Source of the DNA: Hoylesella nanceiensis DSM 19126 = JCM 15639
Lineage (GTDB): Bacteria; Bacteroidota; Bacteroidia; Bacteroidales; Bacteroidaceae
Length of the DNA: 64,000 bases
Direction of reading: 5' to 3'
Assembly: GCF_000379965.1 (NCBI RefSeq)
Contig: NZ_KB904331.1
Coordinates: 62,001 to 126,000 of the forward strand
The notes below the pieces were generated by a model. That model did not search any database. It saw only the letters and a program-made list of their open reading frames with translations, and was not told where the DNA came from. Positions 27,811 to 35,115 of the stretch are shown piece after piece; position 1 is the first letter of the stretch, and each line of letters starts with the position of its first letter. A program made the translations under genes and the position numbers.

Positions 27811-27818
27811 TATCTTTG
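27811..27818 (+). promoter_or_regulatory. -7 element for the HSDR_N-like gene
   Basis: TATCTTTG, 23 bp before the ATG at 27842. No clear TTTG at -33. Confidence 0.5.
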
Positions 27819-27841
27819 CACTATCTTGCAAAGTTAATAAA

Positions 27842-28306
27842 ATGATTCCATTAAATTTACCATCATACAACATAAAATTGTCGGGCACAAAAGAGCATCC
27901 TTTGATACTGGATTCGTTACGAAAGAAATATGTTTCGCTAACTCCTGAAGAGTGGGTGCGCCAACATTTCGTGCATTTTCTTATCGAAGAGAAAGGTTTT
28001 CCTGCCCCACTTTTAGCCAATGAGGTGGGTCTTTCATGTGGAAACAAGCAACTTCGAGCAGACAGTATTCTATATAATAAATCACTAAAGCCACAAGTTA
28101 TCATCGAATACAAAGCTCCTTCGGTTACAATAACACAAAAAGTGTTCGACCAAATTAGCGCTTATAACATGCTACTACATGTGGATTATCTCATTGTGAG
28201 CAATGGATTACAGCATTTTTGTTGTAAGATGGACTACGAGAATCATTCTTATCATTTTTTGAAAGATATCCCCTCGTATTCAGAAATAACTGAGTCGGCA
28301 CCCTAA
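27842..28306 (+). CDS. HSDR_N-type PD-(D/E)xK protein (small stand-alone)
   Basis: 154 residues consisting of one domain similar to the N-terminal nuclease part of type I restriction subunit R. The probable catalytic set is visible: Glu in LANEVGL, Asp in LRADSILY and the Glu-x-Lys pair in VIIEYKAPSVTI. The motor and methylase parts of a restriction system are absent, and no hsdM or hsdS lies nearby. This short form is conserved next to holA in Bacteroidetes, so a housekeeping nucleic-acid role is more likely than defence. Nuclease activity is inferred only from the motif. Confidence 0.85.
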   Translation: MIPLNLPSYNIKLSGTKEHPLILDSLRKKYVSLTPEEWVRQHFVHFLIEEKGFPAPLLANEVGLSCGNKQLRADSILYNKSLKPQVIIEYKAPSVTITQKVFDQISAYNMLLHVDYLIVSNGLQHFCCKMDYENHSYHFLKDIPSYSEITESAP

Positions 28307-28384
28307 TAATAGGTGTTTGCGCCCCAATCAACAGTTCAACATACATTTATATAATAGAAATAACATAACAAATAAATTCGCAAT

Positions 28385-28669
28385 ATGATTAGAATAGAAA
28401 ACGAAAAGCAAGCAAACGAAGGTCGTTTCGCTCTTTATGAGAATGATGTTTATGCAGGGGAGTTAACCTATGTGTTTGACGAAAACCATAATTTAGTGGC
28501 AGAACACACTCGAGTTGGAGAAGAACATAAAGGAAAAGGATTTGGAAAAGAATTGATAAATGCCCTTGTTCAATATGCAAGAGCAGAGCAAATAAAGGTT
28601 GTTCCTGTTTGTTCTTTCGTGAAAAAGATATTTGAAAGAGACGAAAGTCTAAACGATATCAAAGCATAA
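28385..28669 (+). CDS. GNAT-like N-acetyltransferase, YjdJ type
   Basis: 94 residues, the short GNAT form. The motif GEEHKGKGFGKELINALVQYARAEQIKVVPVCSFVKKIF contains the acetyl-CoA loop (KGKGFGKEL) and the following helix/strand. These small proteins lack the first strands of a full GNAT fold; the substrate is unknown. Cytoplasmic. Confidence 0.9.
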   Translation: MIRIENEKQANEGRFALYENDVYAGELTYVFDENHNLVAEHTRVGEEHKGKGFGKELINALVQYARAEQIKVVPVCSFVKKIFERDESLNDIKA

Positions 28670-28815
28670 AAGTATTCAAAGAGATATTTTTATCTTTCCA
28701 ATAAGATAACATTTTAAATTGCTTTTCGATGTAAAAAGAAACATCAAAAGATAGATTTATGTTATTTTAAAACGTGAATTATAAGATAGAAAAATGCGAT
28801 AAAAGCAATGCTTTA

Positions 28816-28847
28816 TTGTGTTTTTCTATTTTTATTTTATATCTTTG
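28816..28847 (+). promoter_or_regulatory. candidate ssrA promoter
   Basis: TATCTTTG at 28840-28847 with a partial -33 word (TTGTG, 28816-28820) 19 bp upstream. Transcription would start near 28854, giving a precursor with about 107 bases before the mature tmRNA. Confidence 0.5.
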
Positions 28848-28960
28848 CATCGTATTATCAGCGAAAAAACGTGGCTTTATATTAGGAAAAGGACTAAAAA
28901 TAGCCATATTTACTTCGTAAAAGAATACATATAAAACACACATCGACACCCTTTTATAAC

Positions 28961-29357
28961 GGGGCTGACTGGATTTGACAGCGGGATGAGATGGTGTGTA
29001 AGCACGTAGAGCTTCGTTAGCTGGCTCTTAAATATCAGTTATCAAAAAATTAATTGGCGAAAATAACTACGCTCTCGCTGCTTAATCGAAGTATAGTAGA
29101 TTACTAGCTTTATTCCATTACCAGGTAGTGGAACGAGACATCACTCCAAAGATGTGGTTCCGAATCAATGGATTCAGTGGTGCAGAAAAATCGGAAATAG
29201 TCTAAAAAGGTCTTGATTTTTAGATGAAACTTTAAAGACTAAGGTTATAATTGGTGGTTCGGGTCTTGTTATAACCTGACAAATGAAGGCCGAAATAAAC
29301 GTGTAGAAAGCACAGTATTTCCCTGTTTGGACGTGGGTTCGAAACCCACCAGCTCCA
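28961..29357 (+). ncRNA. ssrA: tmRNA
   Basis: 397 nt, one-piece form. It starts GGGGCTGACTGGATTTGACA and ends with the T-arm (GGGTTCGAAACCC) and CAGCTCC, which pairs with the 5' end (one G-T pair), plus discriminator A at 29357. The tag frame at 29056-29085 encodes GENNYALAA and then TAA, the Bacteroidales tag. CCA is not encoded. It rescues stalled ribosomes and marks proteins for degradation. The 3' end is the integration site of the downstream conjugative element. Confidence 0.97.
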
Positions 29358-29362
29358 CTTGA
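29333..29362 (+). other. left attachment region of the conjugative element at the ssrA 3' end
   Basis: The T-arm and acceptor end of ssrA form the junction with the element; ssrA stays complete. The integrase starts 340 bp downstream. The exact crossover and the second copy (attR) cannot be placed, because no other copy of this segment is in the window. Confidence 0.55.
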
Positions 29363-29400
29363 AGTACTCTAAACAAGAGTTTTTAGGAATTTGACTAAAT

Positions 29401-29450
29401 CAGATAATCGCTGTAATCTCAATGAGTTACGGCGATTATCTGTTTATTTA
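29401..29450 (+). terminator. hairpin downstream of ssrA
   Basis: 16-bp stem with a single G-T pair (29401-29416 with 29427-29442) and a T-rich tail. It most likely ends ssrA transcription and shields it from the element, even though it lies on the element side of the junction. Confidence 0.75.
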
Positions 29451-29504
29451 TATCCCTATTGAGGAGTACATTCAGATATCACTAAGTTGCTCAAAATACT
29501 CCCA

Positions 29505-29557
29505 ACTGGCTACAATATGGCTACAGAAAAAATCATCTTTCTAAAATTGTAGCCAGT
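29505..29557. promoter_or_regulatory. candidate recombinase arm sites upstream of the integrase
   Basis: A perfect 12-bp inverted repeat (29505-29516 with 29546-29557), and TGGCTACA occurs three times: 29507-29514 and 29518-29525 direct, 29548-29555 inverted. The position between junction and integrase fits arm-type binding sites for an integrase or excisionase; this is inference. Confidence 0.5.
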
Positions 29558-29702
29558 GATACCATACAGAGTACACATAGATACCGCATACTTCATTGTT
29601 ATTCAAAGAATTATGTCGAACTTTGCAGATATAAAAAAATGTGTTACTCACCAAAACAGGAACAGAAACACACCTTTACTTCTGCATCAAAAACCTATAA
29701 CT

Positions 29703-30971
29703 ATGAAGAGTATTTTTAGAACAAGCTTCTATTTGCGAAGCAATTATTTAAACAAGGAAGGAAAAGCGTCAGTTATGATGCGTATTCATCTTAATGGAGA
29801 AAGAGTAGCTCTCGGAACAACGGGGGTTAGCGTTGACCCAGAAATGTGGGACAATACATTGGGTAAAGTACGAGGAAGAACTAAGGAGACCTTGGCTACC
29901 AATGCCCAGTTGACGAGCATTAGCACTGACCTTCAGATAATATTCCAGCGCTTGGAATTTTCTGAAGAGTTAAGTTTAGAACGGATTAAGTCTGAATATT
30001 TGGGCAAGCGGGAGGCCATGGAAACCGTACTCTCATTGTTTACCAAATACAATAATGATATGTATGCACAAATAGGCTGTGGTGTAAGTAAGGCAAACTA
30101 TCGCAAGTTTGATATATGTAAGCGCCACTTTACTCACTTTCTTGAAATAAAATATGCCCGAACAGATCTTAATGCCATTGAACTTACACCTATCGTTATT
30201 CATGATTTTGATGTTTATCTTCGAACAATAGTGGGACAAAGTTTTAACACAGCTATTAAAACCTTAAAAACATTCAAAACAGTCATCATATTTGGACGTA
30301 AGGCTGGTGTGTTCAATCATGATCCTTTTCTCAACATCCACTTTAAGACCAAGCGTGTGGATCGAGGATTTCTTACAGATGAAGAGATTGATACTATTAT
30401 GCATAAAGAATTTGCTACGCAACGACTGATCAATGTTCGAGACATATTTTTGTTTTCATGTTTTACAGGTTTAGCTTATGTTGATGTAGCCAACCTTACA
30501 GATGAAAATATAATTACAATGGATGGAAAGCAGTGGATAGTTACGGCAAGAAAGAAAACCGATACGTTAAGTCATATCCTTCTTCTTGATATTCCAAAAA
30601 TGATTATAGAGAAATATGCAGGCTGTGCTAAAAATGGTAGACTTATACCCATTCTCAGTAATCAACGAATGAACTCTTATCTGAAGGAAATTGCAGATGT
30701 TTGTGGTATCAATAAGAACCTTACTTTTCACATGGCTCGACATACTTTTGCAACAATGATGCTTACCAAAGGTGTTCCTGTTGAGTCTGTATCAAAGATG
30801 TTAGGACATTCAAGTATTACCACTACACAACTTTATGCTCGCATAACAAACAAGAAAATAGAGAATGATATGCTTATGGTATCCAAAAAATTAGATAAGT
30901 TCAATTTTATAAATTCGCCAGCAACTAAAGTAACTAAACAGTATTACACTAAAAAAAATAGTACAATCTAA
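29703..30971 (+). CDS. int: tyrosine recombinase / integrase of the element
   Basis: 422 residues from ATG 29703 (KSIFRTSFYLRSNYLNKEGK); an upstream in-frame ATG (29556) lies over the arm repeats and is less likely. The N-terminal arm-binding domain is followed by a SAM-like core-binding domain and the catalytic domain. Catalytic residues visible are His343 and Arg346 (FHMARHTFA), His369 (MLGHSSI) and the nucleophile Tyr378 (QLYARI). The first catalytic arginine is missing: the segment reads CFTGLAYVDVANL, with Ala where most tyrosine recombinases have Arg, as known for the CTnDOT integrase IntDOT. It is 345 bp from ssrA. Confidence 0.94.
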   Translation: MKSIFRTSFYLRSNYLNKEGKASVMMRIHLNGERVALGTTGVSVDPEMWDNTLGKVRGRTKETLATNAQLTSISTDLQIIFQRLEFSEELSLERIKSEYLGKREAMETVLSLFTKYNNDMYAQIGCGVSKANYRKFDICKRHFTHFLEIKYARTDLNAIELTPIVIHDFDVYLRTIVGQSFNTAIKTLKTFKTVIIFGRKAGVFNHDPFLNIHFKTKRVDRGFLTDEEIDTIMHKEFATQRLINVRDIFLFSCFTGLAYVDVANLTDENIITMDGKQWIVTARKKTDTLSHILLLDIPKMIIEKYAGCAKNGRLIPILSNQRMNSYLKEIADVCGINKNLTFHMARHTFATMMLTKGVPVESVSKMLGHSSITTTQLYARITNKKIENDMLMVSKKLDKFNFINSPATKVTKQYYTKKNSTI

Positions 30972-30982
30972 TCAATAAAAAT

Positions 30983-31450
30983 ATGAAAACAACAAAGAAA
31001 GAGCTTTCTTATTTCCGTTTGAAGTTGGAAGCATATCTCGGAGAGCATTATCCAGAGAGAGTGAATGAAAATACGTTTATAACTGCTCGCGCAGACGAAG
31101 CATTGACAGCTTACTGCGATGCTATAGCACAAGGTTTTTCTCACCCAGAGGCAGAGACAATGGCAAGTGAAGTCTTATACCAAGGTTTGCACTTTTCCAA
31201 GTATGACACGCTTATATCTGTCTTAGAGAATGAGTTCGAGAAAGAACTCCCTTCTCCTCTTCCAGAAAGATTAACACCAATGCTTCTGAAGAATAAAGCT
31301 GTGCAAAGCGTTTTCGACAAGTATGAACTAACAGACGACTTTGGCGCAACTCCAGAGTATGAGAAACTCTACACTGAACTGACAGGGACAATCGTTCTGA
31401 TCATTGAGGTCAATGGTCTGCCAACCGTCGATAGTGAGAACATGACTTGA
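30983..31450 (+). CDS. DUF1896 family protein
   Basis: 155 residues, cytoplasmic, starting TKKELSYFRLKLEAYLGEHYPE. The pattern (FRLKLEAYLxEHHPE, AxxAYxxAIxQGxSHxEAxxxAxEVLYxGLHFS) is that of DUF1896, a protein of Bacteroides conjugative elements. It usually follows a topoisomerase and DUF3945-type gene; here it follows the integrase by 11 bp, so those genes are missing. It has no known activity. Confidence 0.85.
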   Translation: MKTTKKELSYFRLKLEAYLGEHYPERVNENTFITARADEALTAYCDAIAQGFSHPEAETMASEVLYQGLHFSKYDTLISVLENEFEKELPSPLPERLTPMLLKNKAVQSVFDKYELTDDFGATPEYEKLYTELTGTIVLIIEVNGLPTVDSENMT

Positions 31451-31590
31451 TGTAGCACCATCGGGAACTTTTGTAGTGTCAAGAGCCAAGATAAATGCTC
31501 CACTCCACACGCCAAGAGTTTGTACAAACACTTGTCTTTGTGTAGCCAGAGCATCTTGTTATTGCTCTTGAAACTATTAAAAGCTCCGAT
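31451..31590. other. short spacer with palindrome
   Basis: 140 bp without a supported gene. It contains a palindromic GTTTGTACAAAC word (31515-31526). Confidence 0.4.
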
Positions 31591-31938
31591 ATGAATACAA
31601 TAATCATGAATCAAGACATTCACACACCTGCCTTCATCAAGGCAGACGCATCGAACAAAACTGATAATATCAAACAGCAGCCGAATCCTCCCAAGCAAGT
31701 CCGCCGCTTCTCTTGGACACGCTTCATCGAACTCGCTATCCTGCTTTCTATCGTTATCGGTGCTGTTTGGCTTATCTCAAAGATTATAACGTCACAGGTC
31801 GTAACTGTCGTGTCAGTCATTGCAGGTTTTCTGATACTACGCTTTATAGTCAGGGTAATTCTAAAAGTGACATTTACGCTGCTGAGCATTCTCTTCTGGC
31901 TGGCAATTCTCTGTGCCATCTTGCTATGCGTGCTTTGA
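31591..31938 (+). CDS. small membrane protein of the element
   Basis: 115 residues. A polar N-terminus (about 45 residues) is followed by hydrophobic segments beginning FIELAILLSIVIGAVWLI, then VVTVVSVIAGFLILRFIV and LLSILFWLAILCAILLCVL, so three likely membrane helices. No family recognised. A hairpin terminator follows 40 bp after the stop. Confidence 0.65.
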   Translation: MNTIIMNQDIHTPAFIKADASNKTDNIKQQPNPPKQVRRFSWTRFIELAILLSIVIGAVWLISKIITSQVVTVVSVIAGFLILRFIVRVILKVTFTLLSILFWLAILCAILLCVL

Positions 31939-31976
31939 GAAGCACAGCTCTGTAAAAACTTTCATGCTATTTCATC

Positions 31977-32020
31977 AGGTGGTTATCTCGCATTTTGAGA
32001 TAGCCACCTTTTCTATTTTC
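31977..32020 (+). terminator. intrinsic terminator of the integrase-side genes
   Basis: 13-bp stem with one G-T pair (31977-31989 with 31997-32009), 7-base loop, TTTTCTATTTT tail. Confidence 0.85.
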
Positions 32021-32292
32021 CACTACGGGCGTTGCACTTTTGCTTCTTTTCCAATGCTCCACGATATGCGATGACAAGGAAAGACGGATGCTGTTCCCTT
32101 TTTATCCGCAAAGGTAGTACGGGGCTTGTGGCTTTCCCAAGGTCCTAAGCCGCTTGGTTTGTCTGGAAAATCTCCACACCTACGGGTTGTATTTTCCGCC
32201 AAAATCTTGTGCAAGCCCGCCCCGCTACCTCTTTTTGCTACAAAAAGGAATCAGCATACTCCGATCTTTGGACGCATAAAAAAAATGTCGCT
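32021..32292. other. structured, possibly regulatory region before the 32293 gene
   Basis: GC-richer than its surroundings, with an inverted repeat GGAAAAT/ATTTTCC (near 32165-32198) and CTTTTTG/CAAAAAG (32231-32247) just before the next gene. A 63-codon minus-strand frame (32023-32214) resembles a short hypothetical protein often annotated in Bacteroides elements; I think the DNA itself, rather than the peptide, is conserved. A TACCTTTG word on the minus strand at 32116-32109 could start an antisense transcript. Confidence 0.4.
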
Positions 32293-32724
32293 ATGGATAA
32301 GCAAAAAGTAAATACAACATCTTCGATGAACAGAAAAGGATATAGCTCCTCCTCTCATTACCGCATTAACCCTACGGCTGAAAAGAGTGAGCAAGTGTTG
32401 GCAATTAAGTTTGTACAATGGGACGTACTCCCTTTGGAGAGCCTTTGTAATAGCAAAGTATATCTCCTGCGTATGAAACTCAATCGTGGCGAGTGTATGA
32501 GCCGTGAGGAAAAGAATTGGCTATGTGAAGCAGTGAACTCTAACACCTATTTCCGTACAGCCGTTCCCCTACAAGGCTATCGCTTTGACTTCTTTGACGT
32601 GCTGAAGAAATACCTTGTCAATCAGTACGGACAATGGACAGAGTATTACGCACCCGACAGAACAAGCCTAAGAGCCTATCTATATGGGCGCATCAATCAA
32701 ATAGTAGAAATTCCCAAGTATTAA
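32293..32724 (+). CDS. conserved hypothetical protein of conjugative elements
   Basis: 143 residues from ATG 32293. The N-terminal about 30 residues are polar and Ser-rich; the rest is compact with many aromatic residues (GYRFDFFDVLKKYLVNQYGQW). No family recognised. It begins the operon that continues with PcfK-like and PcfJ-like genes; the next gene is 22 bp away. Confidence 0.7.
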   Translation: MDKQKVNTTSSMNRKGYSSSSHYRINPTAEKSEQVLAIKFVQWDVLPLESLCNSKVYLLRMKLNRGECMSREEKNWLCEAVNSNTYFRTAVPLQGYRFDFFDVLKKYLVNQYGQWTEYYAPDRTSLRAYLYGRINQIVEIPKY

Positions 32725-32746
32725 CAACATCAAAACATATACGACA

Positions 32747-33166
32747 ATGAAAGGAACAGAACATTTCACACGGACAATAGCCGAGTATCTTAATCAGCGT
32801 GCTATGACAGACCCATTATTTGCCCCTAACTTGATGAAACCGAACAAGAATATCGAGGAGTGCATCACCTACATTCTTAATAAAGTACAGAAAAGCGGTT
32901 GCAACGGCTTTGATGATGATGAAATTTTCTCAATGGCAGTCCACTACTACGATGAGGACGATATAGAAGTAGGTAAGGCTATTTCTTGCCAAGTTGCCGT
33001 CAATCACATTGTAGAACTCACAGAGGAAGAAAAAGCCGAAGCAAGGCAGGAAGCCATTAAGCAATATCAGCGTGAGGAACTTGCCAAGTTACAGAGCCGT
33101 AACGCACGAGTGAAAAAGACCGAGAATGTAGCAACCCAAGTACAACCATCACTATTTGATTTTTAA
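32747..33166 (+). CDS. PcfK-like protein
   Basis: 139 residues with the PcfK-like pattern: NIEECITYILNKVQKSGCNGFDDDEIFSMAVHYYDEDDI, a Lys/Glu/Gln-rich helix, and the C-terminal tail QPSLFDF. It takes its name from the pheromone-plasmid gene pcfK in Enterococcus, but its role in Bacteroides elements is unknown. It always precedes a PcfJ-like gene, as here (4 bp gap). Confidence 0.85.
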   Translation: MKGTEHFTRTIAEYLNQRAMTDPLFAPNLMKPNKNIEECITYILNKVQKSGCNGFDDDEIFSMAVHYYDEDDIEVGKAISCQVAVNHIVELTEEEKAEARQEAIKQYQREELAKLQSRNARVKKTENVATQVQPSLFDF

Positions 33167-33170
33167 GCCT

Positions 33171-34445
33171 ATGAAACCGAGAAACAAATTTGAAAAGGCA
33201 GTTTTGGAACAAAGCAAGCATCTTCGCCAGATAACCAAGCAACAAAGCAAGTGGGCATTTCGTGAGAGCATAGACCACTTCGCCTACCGCTTGCCAAAAG
33301 GTCGCACCACTTGTATGGATTGTGGGCATAGTTGGGTAATGAACAAACATAGAGAAACTTGCACTTGCCCTCATTGCAGGGCAAAGTTGCAGGTCAAGGA
33401 AACATACGAGCGCAAGTTGCAGCAGAAGCAGTATTTCACCATACTTACCACTTGTGGAGAGTTTCAAGTATTACGTATGTTCCTACTTATTGTGGGTATG
33501 GAGAAAGGGTACAAAGCACAGACTTCTATAATTGAGATTGGGCAATATTGGTGGAATATGCAGGGACGAAAAGCTGTGGTTGCCATACAGAGGGTATTGG
33601 GACACTATGTTGATACCTTTTCCTATTATAGTCCTATGGCGATACGCAACGATAATGAAGCCTATCAGCATATTGCCTACTCACCCATATATCCGAAGTT
33701 CAAGGTTACAGACATACTTCGCAGAAATGGTTTTAAGGATAATTTCTATGGCATCGTGCCTACTAAGTTTATTCCTGCATTACTTACAGACAGCCGAGTG
33801 GAAACATTGCTAAAGGCAGGTAGCACAGAGCATTTACGTTACTTTCTTGGCAACAAGAGAACTTTTGAAGAACTATGGCAGTCCTACAAGATTGCAGTCC
33901 GTAACGGCTATGAGATAGCAGACATTTCTCTTTGGAATGATTATGTAGATACACTTAAAAGATTAGGTAAGGATATTCATAATCCAAAATATTTATGCCC
34001 CACAGACCTTAAAGGCGAACACGACCGCAGACACGAGGAACTTCTCAGAGTGCGTGAAAGGGAGGAGATAGAACAGAAGCAAAAGAAGGCTATGGAAGAT
34101 GAAAAGCGTTTCAAGGAACTTAAATCTAAATTTTTCGGTATCTGTTTCACGGACGGCACAATCCAAGTCCACGTATTAGAGAGCGTGCAGGAGCATTTAG
34201 AAGAAGGTGTATCAATGCACCATTGTGTTTTTTCTAATGCATATTACCTTAAAGAGGACTCTCTTATCCTTTCGGCTACCATTGATGGCAAGCGAATAGA
34301 AACCATTGAAATGTCTTTACGAACTTTGGAAGTGGTACAAAGTCGTGGAGTTTGCAACAAGAATACAGAATACCACGAGCAGATAGTAAACCTTGTGAAT
34401 GCCAATCGAGGTCTTATAAGCCGAAGAATGAAAGCAACAGCATAA
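33171..34445 (+). CDS. PcfJ-like protein
   Basis: 424 residues from ATG 33171, four bases after the PcfK-like stop. Near residues 45-75 there is a Cys4 zinc motif (CMDCGHSW, then CTCPHCRAKL). The C-terminal part contains the PcfJ signature VSMHHCVFSNAYYL followed by ILSATIDGKRIETIEMSL. PcfJ-like proteins are found in conjugative elements of Firmicutes and Bacteroidetes; function is unproven, with a role in nucleic-acid binding inferred from the zinc motif. Confidence 0.85.
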   Translation: MKPRNKFEKAVLEQSKHLRQITKQQSKWAFRESIDHFAYRLPKGRTTCMDCGHSWVMNKHRETCTCPHCRAKLQVKETYERKLQQKQYFTILTTCGEFQVLRMFLLIVGMEKGYKAQTSIIEIGQYWWNMQGRKAVVAIQRVLGHYVDTFSYYSPMAIRNDNEAYQHIAYSPIYPKFKVTDILRRNGFKDNFYGIVPTKFIPALLTDSRVETLLKAGSTEHLRYFLGNKRTFEELWQSYKIAVRNGYEIADISLWNDYVDTLKRLGKDIHNPKYLCPTDLKGEHDRRHEELLRVREREEIEQKQKKAMEDEKRFKELKSKFFGICFTDGTIQVHVLESVQEHLEEGVSMHHCVFSNAYYLKEDSLILSATIDGKRIETIEMSLRTLEVVQSRGVCNKNTEYHEQIVNLVNANRGLISRRMKATA

Positions 34446-34471
34446 AGTATGAACATTAAATTATCAGAGAT

Positions 34472-34756
34472 ATGAAAACAGAGATTGAAAACATCATCTA
34501 TAACTATGCGGATGAATTGAAAATCAGCGGACAAAGTGAAAGCCAAATACCGCATATTCTCATTAGGGTGATTAATGCGATAACCTTATCCGACAACAAA
34601 GAGGAGTTAAGGTCAGCTATCAACAAAATAGCCGAAGAAACAGAACTTGATAAGTTCTTTGCATACGGCTATGGCGCACATCACTTTTGGCTCACACACC
34701 GCAGAATATCCAATGGAGAGCCAAAGGAATACAGATTATTAAAGGTTGAATTTTAA
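34472..34756 (+). CDS. small hypothetical protein, PcfJ operon
   Basis: 94 residues, acidic, mostly helical, with no recognised family. It is 26 bp after the PcfJ-like gene and 4 bp before the next gene, so it belongs to the same transcript. Confidence 0.65.
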   Translation: MKTEIENIIYNYADELKISGQSESQIPHILIRVINAITLSDNKEELRSAINKIAEETELDKFFAYGYGAHHFWLTHRRISNGEPKEYRLLKVEF

Positions 34757-34760
34757 GATT

Positions 34761-34982
34761 ATGAAGAAGAAAGTTTACAGAGTTCGGACGCAATACATCT
34801 TCGAAGGAGTGTTTGATGTGGTTGCGGAGAGCAAAGAAGACGCACGGCAAAAAGTCCTGCAAAATTGTGGGTTGGTTATGGGTGGAAGCATTCACAGCAC
34901 CCTGCCCGATGATGAGATAAATTGGGCATTTGACAGACACCCTAACAAACGGATAGACAGGATAACAAAAGTGCAGAAATAG
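34761..34982 (+). CDS. small hypothetical protein, PcfJ operon end
   Basis: 73 residues from ATG 34761, basic N-terminus (KKKVYRVRTQYIFEGVFDVVAESKEDARQKV). The strand-helix pattern resembles small DpnD/PcfM-like proteins, but this is uncertain. Followed by a terminator at 35002. Confidence 0.6.
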   Translation: MKKKVYRVRTQYIFEGVFDVVAESKEDARQKVLQNCGLVMGGSIHSTLPDDEINWAFDRHPNKRIDRITKVQK

Positions 34983-35001
34983 TATTCTGAATGAAACCAA
35001 G

Positions 35002-35040
35002 AGCCACGCAAACCGAAAATTGCGTGGCTTCTTTTCTTTG
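35002..35040 (+). terminator. terminator of the PcfK-PcfJ operon
   Basis: 10-bp GC-rich perfect stem (35002-35011 with 35020-35029) and TTCTTTTCTTTG tail. Confidence 0.88.
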
Positions 35041-35078
35041 TCTTTGAACGAGCAGGCGACCTAAGTATTTAAAGAAAA

Positions 35079-35107
35079 GGCAATCTCGTTTGAATAGCGA
35101 GATTGCC
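35079..35107 (-). terminator. terminator of the C10 protease gene
   Basis: 10-bp perfect stem (35079-35088 with 35098-35107), followed on the minus strand by TTTTCTTT. Confidence 0.85.
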
Positions 35108-35115
35108 AAAAGATG

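Noticed and set aside
27842-28306. type I restriction system
   Set aside because: Only a nuclease-like domain exists; hsdM, hsdS and the motor part are absent nearby.
1-29357. insertion sequences in the chromosomal part
   Set aside because: No transposase frame and no terminal inverted repeats with target duplications were seen.
32023-32214. 63-codon minus-strand frame similar to commonly annotated short hypothetical proteins
   Set aside because: Lies in a structured region; conservation seems to be of DNA or RNA, no start signal seen. Kept as a finding about the region instead.
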